This document shows positions 21,928-34,560 of a stretch of 64,000 nt of DNA, piece after piece; the first letter of the stretch is position 1, and every line of letters begins with the position of its first letter. Below the pieces are notes generated by a model. It saw only the letters and a list, made by a program, of their open reading frames with translations. It ran no database searches and was not told the origin of the DNA. The position numbers and the translations under genes were made by a program. Source of the DNA: Cladochytrium replicatum (Eukaryota; Chytridiomycota; Chytridiomycetes; Cladochytriales; Cladochytriaceae). The DNA lies in the NCBI GenBank assembly GCA_025526935.1, contig JAHLKD010000006.1:336001-400000 (forward strand), given 5' to 3'.

Positions 21928-23324
21928 TCAGAAGAAGACCTGGCTCACGTCCGCCATTTCCGCGAAATCCCCAAACTCTTCCATTCCCTTCGCGATACCC
22001 TGGAGCAGCAGCAAAAGCCCCGTCTCGAGCTCCGCGGTGTTCGATGGTGCAAGCGGTCTCGAAGCGGACGTGAATATCTCACCGTCCACGCGCTCATCAT
22101 CGACTTCCACCTGCCCCGTGACATCGCCCTCTGCCTCATCTTCTCTCACCGCCGCCGCAACCGCCGCAAACACACTCGACAAAATAGCGCGCACAGACCA
22201 TCGCGAATGAGTGCTGCTCTTTGGCGGTTCTGAGGTGCTCGAGGATGCTGGAGATGCAGGAGCGACGAAAGGATTGAGAAGGCTGTTGAGGAGGCGGTTG
22301 ACGACGTTTATTTGAGTGGAGATCGAGTTGGGCTGCGGATCGATTCTGAGCGGTTCGCGTGAATCTGGCGCTGGAGTGGACGAACGGGATTCGTCGGAGT
22401 CGCTGTTTAGGAGTGCTTTGGAGTGAATAGTTGGGACGAATTCGACGGCGAGGAGGGATGTGAGCCTCTTCTCGTCGTCTGAGGATCGGGAGTGTGAGGA
22501 TCGGGCCACCTTCTCCGGAGTGATCTTCGCAGGGAAAGCCAAGGACTCGTCGGGTGGGATTGAAGCAAAGGATCGCTCCATCGTCTAGCAAACGGGAAGT
22601 TTAGCATAACGTAAGGTGTGATCACACCCCTGGCAAATACCTTCATCAGCTCCAGAAGAGCCTGCAATGATGATGACGCTTTTGCCAGTTCTAGCTGCCC
22701 GTCGCCGACTCTCTCGAGCGCAGCTGGATCCACGCTGATTGTGTTGGATGAAGATCTTCCCGATGATCGAAGCAAAAAGTTCGATAACCACGCGCTGTCG
22801 TGAGGGTTAAATACCACGGGTGATGTGGGCTGATCTATTCCCTGCGGTGGTATTGGTGCAACGTTGGTACGTCTTACAACAAGAGAACTTGGAGTGCTCG
22901 AGTGCGTAGGAGGTGTTGGTGTGCCTTGAACATTCTGTCGTGGTCTTGGCGGGGGTGGTCTTCTCCTAGATGAAAGCCCGGAGCTGGAGGATGGAGTTCG
23001 CTGTGCGGCAGGAAGCGGTGGACGCGCAGAAACTGGGGGAGACGATGCAACAAAGGAGACGTGGGACGAAGACGATGATGAGGCTGAAGATAAGGGAGGG
23101 TGAGGCGAAGGTGTTAGCTTCAACAGAAGCTTAGTCTTCTGGTGTTGCTGCTTAAGAGCTGAGACAGCAGGAAACAGGTCGATAAAGTCGTTGTCCGAGT
23201 CCGATGAGTGGGAGGACTGATCGAAATCCGACAAGATCCAGTCATCGTCGCTGGTAGAGACAGACGAGACGGAAGACGACCTGGCACGGCCCGAGTGGGC
23301 AGGGGCAACGGGAGCTGCAGGCAT
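21928..23324 (-). CDS. Unrecognised Ser/Pro-rich protein, two exons
   Basis: The model complement(21928-22584, 22641-23324) is phase 0 at both splice sites, about 446 aa from ATG 23324; an upstream extension lacks an ATG. The first ~180 residues are Ser/Pro-rich with an acidic SDDDWILSDFD motif, poly-Ser runs and PPPPRPR, probably disordered. Two segments look folded: DSAWLSNFLL with LQALLELMK, and a C-terminal helical part (SISTQINVVNRLLNSLL, SVRAILSSVFAAVAAAV, LETGLLLLLQGIAKGMEEFG). No family is recognised. It is convergent with ATG22 and lies just downstream of the hydrolase gene on the same strand. Confidence 0.6.
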
Positions 23325-23526
23325 TGTTTGACGAAGAAGCACTCGCTCAGGGTTGGGGTTCGGGGGGGTTTTTAAGATCCGATTCGAGATAGCAAATAGC
23401 GAGGAATTATTCAAATTATCAAACGATAGCGTGCTGGTAACGTGACTGCAGCAAAGTGCACGTGACGGTGCCACAGTTGATTCCCCAAAATTTGTTTTAA
23501 TGTTTCGTTGATGGCTGCAAATCATT

Positions 23527-26186
23527 TCACTTCCGGATCACCACCCGCGGATCGAATCCCGGACCCGGAATCACCGACCCGTCCTCGTCAATCCCTTCCC
23601 CCGCAAAGTCTACAATATCCATAGACATCGTCTGCCAAAGCAGGGTAGCCTGTTCAGACACAGCCTTAGCCTGCGCTCCCCAATCATTTTCTACCCAGCT
23701 CGAAAGTCTCTCCATAACTCCTCCACTCCACTTGCTGAACGCCGACCCTTGTGCTTCCGTAAAGCTGGCTTCAACTTCTGCGTGTTTCAAACTGACTGTC
23801 CTTGCCGGGTACGCGAACGCGTTGGCTGCCTTGGCTGCAGTCGAAATCCGTCGAACCGAATCCTTCTGTGCTGTTTTTCGCGCGGAAGCACGCTCAGATG
23901 TCCACCACGATCCAAACGAGCTCGTCGAAGAGTTAGAATCTGTCCTTGTGTGAGTTGATTTCGGCCTCGACGGTCGCCGTGAGATCGTCCCGTCTTCGTT
24001 CACTGCGCCAAGCTCTTGAAGCTTTGCCAGAAGTACAGCTCCTGCTGCAATGATTTCTAGCGGATCCTCAAGCGGAACTTCAGTGATGTGAATGTCGCGC
24101 ACTCGCCTTGAAACACTCGAGGTTTGCGCTGCCTCCGAACTAGCTGGAACGTCGTTGGTTGTCGTTGGTTCCGACGTGGGCGAACCGCTGGCGTCAATGG
24201 TCACATTGTTCCGGATATAGGTGAACCGACGCAGGTTGGCCTTCTTCTTTGCATAGTTGGGTAACACCTGTCCCAGATCTGCCATAAGGTTAGATTTGTG
24301 CCATTCTCCGGCCGGGTCGCTGCTCTTTGAATCCCAAGTCGGGCTTGCTTCCTCTTTGTGTCCATTGGTTTGCGAAGAGGAGTTTGTTGTCACATCGATC
24401 GCAAACTTGCCCAGGCGACGAAGAGATACATCCGCCAAAGACTCAAACATTGAAAAAAATTGGAATACATGAGGCTGATGGAAAATGGCTGAATTAGATC
24501 ACCTCCGTGCGATGATACAAAACTTCCTCACCATATCCTCGTAAACTTCGAGATACACCGGAGACGCACTCTTCTCCAACGCGCTCCGACCGAAAAACAA
24601 GATCTCGTGATAAAGCCTCTCCGATGTACCACAGTGCAGAAGGATAGGTGGCAGAGGTAACAGTTCTCCTGAATTCTCCTTGTCGCTATCGTCCACATGA
24701 GCGTACATGGGACTCACCAGCGGATCTCGAAGGAACGTGTTGTCCTTGATGTAATAATGGTTCCGCGATGTATCAATGTACTTCGGGTCCGCGCTAGCAA
24801 ACGGCACAATATCGTAGTCCCCATTCAACAAGAACGATGGCTGCGAGTGTGACAGATCGCACCAGGGGCTCAACCCACCAACACCAGCAGGCATGATGTT
24901 CTCCGCCTCGATCCCGTATTGTTCTCGAAGTTTCTTGCCGTGCTCACGAATGTACAGCACCGTAGCGAGACACAAGTTTCCGCCCGCGCTGTCGCCCATC
25001 AGCACGATCTGACTCGGTTTGTATCGCATCACCACCTTCCCGCCATTCGTTATGCCTTCCCGAGATTCGGGGATGCTCGAGGATACTTGGGGAGCGATGA
25101 GATGCAGATATGCGGAGAGGCAGTCTTGTAGTGGCAGCGGGAAGCACGAAGGCGGGCTGAGTCGATAGTCGATCGACAAGACGCTTGCACCACCACCGTA
25201 TTTTGAAAGCATCCAAGTGATTCCTCGGTGACTAATGGAGAACAATAAGCCCATACAACGCTCTGAGAAGATCACTTACAGTCTCCGAGATCCGATGACA
25301 AATGCTACAGAACGAATTTCATGAGTGTTCAAACACAGAATGCAACATATCAAAACCTCATACCTCCTCCGTGAATATACAAGATAACACGCTCATGTTC
25401 AGGTGCATCCATAATCTTCGGCGGCTCAGGCGATTTCTCCTCGCTCTCGCTCCCGACTCCACTCCACTTTGTAAACCTCCTCAACAGGCTCTCCTCCTGC
25501 GGTTCCGTCTTCACCGCCCTCGACGATTCCCCAGCCCTGCTCTCTCCATTCCCATTCGTATCCGCAATCTCACTCTCCACATTCCCCCACGGCCCCTGCG
25601 GCAACACCACCGTCTCCGTTGGTGTCTCAGTCGTCGTAAGTTCTCCAGGCGACTTCTCGGATCCCTTTTTCTTCGTCGTCCGCCTCCTCGCCACACTCCG
25701 ATGCTCGACCCACTCAGCCTCAAAGCTCCCCTTGGCTTCCTCGCCACTCATACCCTCGAGAACCAAATCGGCCCGTCGTCCGATCGTGACAGGTGTGATG
25801 GTCACGCTGAGGACCGGGTACGGCGTCACGGCGTTGGCGGTCAGGAGCCGCGCGCGGTAGACGGAGTTCTTGCCGAGCTCGATGATAGTGCGGATGGAGT
25901 TGATGGCGATTCGGAGCGGTGTGGACCATGTCGCGGGGTAGGCCTATGAAGTGGAATTAGTTGCTGATAAATTAAAGGGATTACGGGGAAGTCGTACGGC
26001 CATCTCGTCGGGGATTGGGGGACCCATCATGGGTGAGCCCTGGGATGGTGTAGATGGACGGTCGAGAGGCGGTGGGTGGTGGGACTCAGGCCGGGTGATA
26101 TCTGCAGGTGCAGGCGATGGAACTTGCGCTTGAGCGGCCGGGTTCGCTGCAGAGTCTACATGCGGTGGGACTGGCTGAGAGGTCAT
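23527..26186 (-). CDS. Alpha/beta hydrolase, hormone-sensitive-lipase family, with long C-terminal extension
   Basis: Five exons: complement(23527-24474, 24532-25231, 25280-25304, 25374-25943, 25998-26186), about 810 aa, with one 25-nt exon. The oxyanion motif HGGAF spans two exons. The nucleophile elbow is GDSAGGN, the acid region is near SPWCDLS..., and the catalytic His follows VYEDM in PHVFQFF. This is the order of the HSL/steryl-acetyl-hydrolase group, which cleaves acyl esters of lipids or small molecules. The Pro-rich N-terminus and the ~300-residue C-terminal tail beyond the fold are poorly conserved. No signal peptide is seen. The motifs appear complete, so it is likely active. Substrate is unknown. 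Confidence 0.8.
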
Positions 26187-26518
26187 GGTCGAAAGTGATC
26201 TTGCAAGCGCGTGGGTGAGGCGAGGGCAGCAACATGTGGTGATGATACTTTTACAGTTTGTGGGTTGTCCAAGCCGCTGATAACGCTGCTGAAGAAGGGA
26301 ATCGAGATCACAGCAGATCAGGAGTTACACAATTAGCACATCCCAACAGAGAGGCATCAATAACGATGTGATCACCGCTGCCAACGAAAATGGGGACACT
26401 CAATCGATCATAATTTTACCTTGGGTGTGCAACACAATCCCCCACTTTCAGGACATCCGAAATGTGAGGTAGCCAAAACTTATCTCTTAACTGATGTAAG
26501 TTCCTCAGCCGCTGAGCA
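26187..26518. other. Intergenic, divergent promoter region
   Basis: Lies between the hydrolase start and the small plus-strand gene that follows. The first exon of that small gene may be hidden here. No other signal was seen. Confidence 0.4.
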
Positions 26519-26862
26519 ATGGAGAGCTGTCACCGATGTGAGGCTTGCCGATTCTGTCTTCGCTGCAGCTCAAAAGTATTACGTTCACGCATTCACGCGC
26601 GCAAAAAGTAAGCTACTGCCCATATGTCCTGTCCGTTGCTTTTCACTTCCCCCGCTTTGTGCTGGATCAGTAGGCAAACTGGGTATTCATGGCAGCATGG
26701 CCACTTACGTTCGCAACTGGAAAATCAGCGAACACTACTACAGCGAGGTTTCGGCAGCAGAACCTGCCGAACCACCTTTCTCTCACTATTGTTCCACCAC
26801 CTTTTGCACAGAAAGGGGGCGTCCTTGTAAAGACTACCGGTGGAAAGGAAGGTTTTTCATAG
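26519..26862 (+). CDS. Small unrecognised protein, three visible exons, 5' exon not placed
   Basis: Exons 26519-26607, 26671-26747 and 26812-26862 join in frame through two GT-AG introns of 63 and 64 bp. They encode a compact ~72-residue product with segments EQWRAVTDVRLADSVFAAAQ, GKLGIHGSMATYVRNWKISE and a basic end KGGVLVKTTGGKEGFS. The in-frame splicing and amphipathic composition suggest a real small protein, perhaps a mitochondrial-complex subunit, but I do not recognise the family. The start is uncertain: the reading frame is open upstream to about 26421, and a first exon may lie further upstream. Low-complexity ORFs on the other strand were ignored. Confidence 0.4.
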
Positions 26863-27170
26863 AAAGTAAACAATGACAATCTTGTAAACGTAGAACAGTG
26901 TCGTGTGAAAGAATACCTTTGAAGAGTGAGTCGAATCGAACTGAGAAAGGGAATCCATGAACCAAACGATAAACGTGTATGATGGACAAGATTTGCACGT
27001 TCAGGCAGTTGTCCGAACAGATTTCGTGTTAGGGGCGGTTCGGTGTTCATTGAGACACGTTTCCCAGCTTGTCGTTACTAACTGATCACAAGTAGGTATC
27101 GCAGTTTGAAATCAAGATACATTAGACCAGAATAACAGATTTAACTCATTAACTCATTAAAAGTTCATAT

Positions 27171-29038
27171 TCAGTGCTTAGCAAACTCAGGGATTAAAGA
27201 TGGGTCAAAGCCGGGCATGGGGAAGCTCCTTGCGAACTTCTCAACATCTGCGCGAAGTTCCTGTACATATGATGTAAGCCCTGACACGCGATTACATTTT
27301 AAATGCAGAAAATACCTTAACTTCAGCACTGTTCTTCAATGCAATCTCAAAGTCCTTGATCATCTTCCCGGTCGAAGCCTGGATCTTAAGCGCGAGCTGT
27401 GCAGCGCGGTCCAAGAACTCAGCGACGCGAACAAAGTCAGCCTCCTTGAAGCTTCGCGAGGTCAAAGCCGGCGCACCGACGCGAACACCACCGGGTACGA
27501 GCGCAGACGAGTCACCGTGGACAGCGTTCTTGTTCAAGGTGATGCTGACGTAGTCGCAAATCTTCTCCATCTTGGAACCAGTCAAGCCGATCGGGCGAAG
27601 GTCCCAGAGAATCAAGTGGTTGTCGGTACCGTCAGTGACAAGCTTGTAGCCCTTGGACTTCAACGCGTCGCCGAGAGCGCGAGCGTTGACACGGACCTGG
27701 CGAGCGTACTCCTTGAATTCTGGCGATGCAACCTGCTTCAATGCAACGGCGACACCGGCAATGGTGTTGTTGTGGGGACCACCCTGGTTGGAAGGGAACA
27801 CGGCAAAGTTGATGCGGTCCTCTAAGTCAGAGTTCTTCTCGCCCTTCGGTGCTCTTCGGAAGAAGATCAGACCAGCACGGGGACCACGGAGGGTTTTGTG
27901 GGTGGTTGTAGTAACGACATCGCAGTACTCAAAAGGGTTCTCGGCAGCCTTTCCAGCGACCAAACCGCTGATGTGGGCGATATCCGCCATCAAGTAAGCG
28001 CCAACATTGTCGGCAATCTGAAATGTGAGGAAGAAAGTCAGCGAAATCAACGCAACAAAACAAATCACATCATGGTGTTGTTGGCTCATCCCTCAGATAC
28101 CGTTGTAGTCTATTTTTGTTTGGTAAATTCCTCACGTGTGATTAGGATTGCAGGTTGTCGTCACAGGGAAGATGCCAATAACACCGATAGTAAAAACAAC
28201 CTTACCTGGCGAAGCCTCTTGTAGTCCCACTCACGAGGGTAGGCACTGGCACCGCAGATTAAAAGCTTTGGCCTGTACAGACCAGCAGTCTGCTCAAGCT
28301 TGTCGTAGTCGATGAATCCAGATTTCTGAATGCTTTCATGAGACACATAAAGAGAGCACTTTATCTGATATACCATGTCGACTTGGTAGGGCAGAGACTC
28401 GAAGTAGATGGCGGAAGAAGAGACCTTCTTCTTAGCAGTTGCGTAACCATGTGTGAGACTATACACACACAAAGTTTCATGAGACGCACTCTATTGGCTT
28501 TCATTGACAGCACTTACTGGCCCCCAGAAGGGAGATCAAGACCCATGATGCGGTCGTGGGGTTGGAGGAGGGCGGTAAGGGCAGAGAAGTTTGCAGTCGA
28601 ACCTAACGAAGAGGTCCTGTTAACATGCAGACTGCCTACCAGAACCCAACAGCACATACCAGAGTATGGTTGGACGTTAACACCCCACTTTGACGAGTCC
28701 AAGTCGAAAGCCTCAAGGGCACGCTTCCTGCACAGGTTCTCAACCTCGTCGATCCACTCGTTACCACCGTAGTAACGTGCGCCAGGGAGTCCCTCAGAGT
28801 ACTTGTTGGTCAGGGCCGAACCGTTTGCCTCCATCACTGCCTGAGAAGTGAAGTTCTCGGAAGCGATGAGCTCGAGGCATGAGTACTGGCGCCATTTCTC
28901 CTTCTGCACGAGCTGGTAGATCTCGGGGTCCTCAACGTCGAGGGTTGTGTTAAGACCAGAGTTCTGTGCATGCAAATGAGAACAGAGTGGGAGATGCACG
29001 CCTAGCTAACATACCCAAGCGTCAGTTGACGGTGACAT
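27171..29038 (-). CDS. SHMT: Serine hydroxymethyltransferase (probably cytosolic)
   Basis: Seven exons: complement(27171-27260, 27316-28017, 28206-28325, 28374-28458, 28518-28602, 28660-28963, 29015-29038). The PLP enzyme converts serine and tetrahydrofolate to glycine and 5,10-methylene-THF. Family landmarks are [48 protein letters not shown], the [21 protein letters not shown] strand, the PLP-lysine motif [14 protein letters not shown] (Lys codon near 27897) and a C-terminal SFPMPGF. It starts MSPSTDAW with no obvious mitochondrial presequence, so a cytosolic form is likely. The intron before exon 6 (28018-28205) is the longest in the gene. Confidence 0.95.
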
Positions 29039-29400
29039 GATGACGGTGATGTGTTTCAGTGGTGCAGATCCTCGCAGCCTTTAAGAGATCCGATTCCGTT
29101 GCACCCCAGAAAAGAAAATTGGACGCGTTGTGTTAGTGACATCAAAAACAAAACAAGGGGCAGCGCAGTCACAACTGCAAAAGGAAGTGGTTGATACCAT
29201 CGCAGTCGTAATTGCAGCGGGATGGCCATCACGTCGATCAATGTTCCAATTTCCTCTACTTTTTGTCAGATTTTGAATAGCTTCCTTTAGCCAAAGAAGC
29301 AGTTCAATTATCAGAATATCACTAATACTATTTTGAATCCGTCAATTAAACAGCTTCTATCATAGATTCCGTGGTGATCCTCAATTAAAAGCTGCTACAG
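29039..29400. other. Upstream region of the SHMT gene
   Basis: Divergent flank, AT-rich beyond 29240. No coding signal was found. Confidence 0.4.
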
Positions 29401-30600
29401 TATCATTGATTCCGCGATGAAACTTTCAAACTCAACCTATCGACAGCCTCGCTTATCGCCTCAACCGCCTTTTTTTAACTCCTCGAACGTATGGGATGCG
29501 CTCAGGAAGATCCTAATAACGGCATTACAACATCGGAGTTGCCGGAGCACCAACAGCCACCACTGCAATGTTTCGCGACAGCATCTCACGCGAAAAGGTT
29601 CCGATCGTAGTAGGATAGTACACCGTGAGAATAACCACAGGACATTCGTCGCTTCCATACACAATGAACCAGTGTTTTGTGTTTTCGGACTCATGTTGCA
29701 AAATAATTTGAGCTCCTAGCAAGAGTCTGAATTCTTCTTGTTCCTTCGTCCGTGCGATCTTCTCCGGTTATTATCTTGGACGCTGTGTAGATCTGCTGGA
29801 GAACGACGGGAGGGACAGCTTACGTGTAGACGGAAGCGTGGTCGAGGGAGTTCAGTGAGGATTTTACCACCGGCGGTGTATCTCCCAGTAGCACCGAAGG
29901 ATTTAGGGAAGGTGAACATGAGGTGATCAACTTTTTGGAGTGGTCGATCCCGTAATAATCGCACACACCACGACAGTTAGGACCCAATACTCCGATCGAG
30001 TGAGTTTCATCAAGGAAGATGTAAACCTATGAGAGATATCAGGTCTTGAAATTGAAAGCACAAGATGTTTTCTACACCTCTGTTATACTTTTCCTTTAAC
30101 TTGTGCAGTGAGCAGACGGTCCCTTCCATAGAATAGAACCTTCCCATGACCGGAATCTTTTTCCACGTCTGGCCTGTCTTGGGCCCACAGTGCAATGTTC
30201 TTGTGCAACACTTTCTCAATCTGTTGTGTCATTATCCGTGAAAGTTTGTATGGTAGCACCAGACATTCGAGGCTCCCAGGGCAATTGAAGCATGATTAAG
30301 CTCGTCGCTTAAGAATAAACAGCCCCATGGAATAGCAAGTTAATCTATTTAATCCCGTGGTTGCATTTGCAAAGGAAACTCCTTTCTCCAATGCTGGGAT
30401 TGACGTTGAGTTCAACGCGAAGCCCATAGACATAACGACGGTGCTCTCTTGTCTCAAGAGCCTGGCAATCAGAGCCTCGGTTGCGAACATAACTAGCACG
30501 CAGCAATTTAATATTGCAACGATTGTAGTACATTTAATTTTTCGTTTTCGTCCGGTGGTTCCATTTTGTCTGGTTGCATCGATTCATTCTTGATTAGTTC
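29400..30600 (-). pseudogene. Serine palmitoyltransferase subunit 2 (LCB2-like) pseudogene
   Basis: Minus-strand fragments match LCB2 in the correct order but in shifting frames: STVVMSMGFALNSTSIPAL, DELNHASIALGAS, TGQTWKKI and FYSMEGTVCSLHKLKEKY, IFLDETHSIGVLGPNCRGV with CDYYGIDHS, then LMFTFPKSFGAT (close to the PLP-lysine region), and REMLSRNIAVVAVGAPATP. Stops and frame changes occur between almost every block, including after YHTNFHG. The N-terminal third is missing. LCB2 joins serine and palmitoyl-CoA in the ER to start sphingolipid synthesis; this copy cannot encode it. Confidence 0.85.
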
Positions 30601-32640
30601 CGACAAATCGTCGGGGTTCTGAAAAAAATAAATGGTGTCACAGGTTATTTCGCCCAGAACGGCGGCTGAACCGGCGGCTGGCTTCAATGATATTTAATCT
30701 TCGCCAAACAGTTCAGTGCTTGGTTCTTTTTCGATGTTGCAAAGACCGATCTGATTTCCAATCAACAACCTCCATGCTCGAAGTCGTTGAACAGAAAAGT
30801 GAATCAAGGCAGGTTGTTTTGCAGTTCGATAATACCTAATCCCAGTTCCAATTCTTGATGTTCCTGGCTAATTCCGAGTCCCGACGGCTGCTGTTGCTGA
30901 CCCATCCCAGTTCCAGTAAGCTGCTGTGTACCTCCGAAAATAGCACGCCCGCCTCCAGAAGTCCCCTCTTGTGAACTGCGAAAAGGTTGCGCGTGCGCTT
31001 TCTGCGACAGCGGAATATTCAAGTCTGTCGTCGTCGATGCAGTTTGTGGAACCCTTTGAGCTTGGGGAGCTTGTGGTTGCTGCGATTGCTGGAGTTGCTG
31101 TTGTTCTTGCTCGAGTCTGCTGCTAATTGGCATCACCTGTGGCAAAGAGTGGGTGAGATTGTCAAGTTTCTCACCGGGTGTGCTTGAATCAAGTCGCCAA
31201 GCTACGGATGCGATTGTCTTCCTCATTGATGAATCCTCGATGGAACCTGAGTAAATGATAGGTTTAGATCAACTAGAGCAATCATTGTTCCATGGATGTA
31301 CCTAAGCCATTGCTCGCGATCAACCACCAATTCTTTCAAAAGCTCCAGAATCCCGTGAGTCTCCCCAACATGCAAGAGCGCGGAGTCCATCGGAAGTTCC
31401 CTCAACTGCGCCCATGACGTCCCATGCCGAATCCAGCACCCTTTTCACCGCCCATCGACCGAAAATCCCCTTGGTGTCGCTGGAACCATTCGTGCGCTGT
31501 TGTTCCGTAGTGGCACGTAAGTCCTTGGAAGAATCCGTATGTCGGCTTCAAGTTTGCGTACTGTCCAAGAGCGCTCGAATGTCAAACCCAATGAAGATTG
31601 AAGTAGATTGTATGGCTTCATACCTTAGGACTCGCCAACAGCGCGAGATACTGACCACCATTAAATGCCAACCACTGAGGTGCGCCGCCGAACTGGACCA
31701 ACTCGCTCGCGTAGGTTTGGATATCGACGGGCTGGAACTCGATCATCCTCCTCAAGCCTCGGGATGCTTCTTCGGCCAGTCAGATCAAAATGCCCTATGG
31801 CGATGAAGGTCTGGATTCTGAAGGATCCCGCAAATTGCCTTCGAGACGTCCTCGATACTGTGGTGGGCATGTCTTTTAACATTTTGTAAATGGGGGTTGG
31901 AAGAAGAACATACCTGACTGGCGAGATGGAATCCTCGCTCATTGGGAGTATGAATGTATTGTTTTCACAGATCGAATGGGTTTCGAGGAACAAGTTTTCG
32001 ATCCACCAATACGTTCGCAATAATGTGCAGCTTATTGTGATGTTCTCTACAAGAACCTGTTTGGATTACAGTTCAGTGCTGTTCCCCCAAAGCATTGTTG
32101 GTGTAACTCGATTTCGCGGAACTCGTTTGTGAACGGTACGTTTCCGTCCTGAAACAAGTAAGATATCAATTAGAGATTGATCTCCAAACGTTACCTCAAT
32201 ACCAATGACTGAAGCAACAACAATGTACTTCACACCTCACTGTTCAGCTGCCCGTACGTAATTCTGTACATTTCGCAGGCGATGTTGATCGTTGCTTGCA
32301 TTGTAGTCCCGCCGCTCTGCATTCCAGCAGGAGAAGATTGTCCTTGTCCGATCGGGGTACCCGTGAGACCAGAGCCGACTCCCGCAGTGATTGATTGCTG
32401 TGAGCCCTGAACGAAGCATGATCTTTGGTGAGTGGGAGACAGAGACACCTTTGTACTTCCATTGGAAAGGGTCATCCCAGAGCTCCCAGCAGCTCACGTA
32501 TCTTCAACAAATCATCCCTGATCTGCTCACTCTTTCCCACCCTCCCTCACAGCCACTTTCTGCCTTCCTATTCCTCCTATCTGACTGATTATATATACTG
32601 TTATTTAGTTTGCCAATGCCAACCAACAAGTCAAGCTATC
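30600..32640 (-). other. Coding-like but broken region with a Gln-rich segment
   Basis: Minus-strand open stretches include a Gln-rich part (about 31120-30850, SSRLEQEQQQLQQSQQPQ) and short globular-looking pieces (ILELLKELVVDREQWLRYIH near 31330-31280; VPARRYPNLRERVG near 31720). They lie in different frames with stops between them, and I could not join them with plausible introns. It may be a decayed gene continuing the LCB2 pseudogene zone, or a fast-evolving gene with many small exons. No family is recognised. Confidence 0.35.
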
Positions 32641-32794
32641 ATGGGTTGCGTTCGTGATTCTCTATAAAGTCATAAGAATCATGCTTCAGCATTTTGCCCA
32701 TATTAGGGTGGCTTGATTTGTGTTTTTTATCCGGTCGGAACAACCCGGCTGTGGGCAGTGCTCTTTGAATAATATTCGTATCTTTCGCGATCTA

Positions 32795-34339
32795 ATGTCA
32801 CTCTCGTCGCGGCTCTTGCGAATCCCAAAGCGGTCATACGCTACACCGTCGACTGTCTCGTACACCAGGAAGGGCAACCAGGCTCAAGTCGCTCCCTTGG
32901 CTGTCAAGACTGTGTCCAAACTCAGCTCGGGAATCCAGATCGCCACTGTAGACGACAAGGGTCCCGTGTCCACTCTGGGTCTTGTCTTTAGTGCTGGGTC
33001 TCGCTTCGAGTCGCTTGAAAACTTGGGAGCTGCTCACTTTATCAAGAATGTTTTGATCAGGGTACGCTGGTGCAATAATGAGTTAATTTGCTGCTTATTT
33101 TGATAATGCCTTCGTTCAAAGAACATCCCCGACGATGTCATTACACGAACCGTCCGTGAGACGGAATTGAGGGGTAACACCCTTTCCACTACCGTCACCC
33201 GAGAGAACTTGGCTATTTTCACCGACTTCCTCAGAGACGATCTGTGAGTCCAGTGAAGCGATTTTTATTGTATACATTCCTTATAATTTCCACAGCGTTG
33301 ATGCGGTTCCCCTGCTCGTGAGGAACCTTTTCCATGACCAATTTTTCTCACACGAATTCCTCGATGCCGAGCCATTCGTGGTCGCCGAGACCGAGGCATC
33401 CCTCGCTGACCCCTCCACACAAGTGGTTGAGGCTCTTCACAAAACCGCCTTCCGCACAGGTCTTGGCAACTCTTTGTTCTGCTCTGACGATGACGCTCAC
33501 AGCCTCACCCGCGCTAAATTGTTGTCATTCCTTAGCCAACGCCTTGCGGCTTCCAACGTAACGCTTGTTGGCTCCGGTATTGCCCATGAAGATTTTGTTG
33601 GTCTTGCAGAGTCTGCCTTCTCCGATGTTAAGCTTGCCGCGTCTGCGTCTGCCCCCACACCTTCCAAATACTTTGGAGGTGAGTCCCGCACCCACTCCAA
33701 CAGCCACGACCCTGCGCACTTTGTGGTTGCTTTCCCCTCCGTTGCTTTCAGTTCTCCTCAGTATCCCGCGGCTCTCGTCCTCCGAGCGCTCCTTGATGGT
33801 GGATCTCACGTTAAATGGGGTCTACCTGGCGGTGCCACTGGCCTTCTGTCCTCAGCTGCGACTGGGAAAACATCTATCTCTGCCTTCAACTCGTCCTACT
33901 CCGATGCTGGAATTCTTGGTATTTACGCTCGTGGGTCAAACGGCGAGATTAAGGCAGTCATTCAGTCGGGTTTGGAACAGCTTAAGAGCCTTGCCGGCGG
34001 AAAATCCATTGCCGACGCTCAGTTGGCAAAGGCAAAGAAGGCTGCCATTGTTTCTCTGGAGGCTGGCAACGTGACTCGGGAGGACAAGGTTCTTGAGTTG
34101 GGCGGGGCTGTTTTGGCCACAGGATCCGTTTTGGTGGCCACCGACCTCGCCGCTGCGATTTCTAAAGTGACTGCCAGCGATGTTCTCAAGGTGAGAGACT
34201 CGGATATCAGATGGCTTTAGTCCGTGGGGCTGACCAAATTTGCCAAAAGGTTGCGGAGGCTGCATACAAGGCCAAACCCACAGTGGTTGCACACGGCAAT
34301 TCTTACAAGCTGCCCTACGTCGAGGACCTTAAATTCTGA
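32795..34339 (+). CDS. QCR2: Cytochrome bc1 complex core protein 2
   Basis: Four exons (32795-33061, 33122-33243, 33296-34190, 34250-34339) encode about 457 aa. It starts MSLSSRLLRIPKRSYATPS, a basic mitochondrial presequence, and continues with the MPP-like fold (SSGIQIATVDDKGPVSTLGL, FSAGSRFES..NLGAAHFIKN). The zinc-binding HXXEH of active processing peptidases is absent, as in core 2. The second M16 domain includes FGGESRTHSNSHDPAHFVVAF and the C-terminus is HGNSYKLPYVEDLKF. It is a structural subunit of respiratory complex III in the inner membrane. Confidence 0.93.
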
Positions 34340-34560
34340 TCATCCGTGCTCGGCTTCAGCTGTCAGCACCCGCCTGTAGTGTATTCTCTTGCTACAATAA
34401 ACCTGTTTTTCTTTTGGAAGATGAATTTTTTTTTCAAGTTTCCTCTTATGAATAGTGATTTGAAATTACAGCCACAAACAGAACTTCCGAACTTCCCGAC
34501 GTCACTGACCTGCCCGATTAAAAGGAACCCCGCTCGCATCTTTCCCAGCTACAGAATACA

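Noticed and set aside
26667-27050. Minus-strand ORF over the small three-exon gene
   Set aside because: No joinable exons or recognisable family; the plus-strand reading splices in frame and looks more protein-like.
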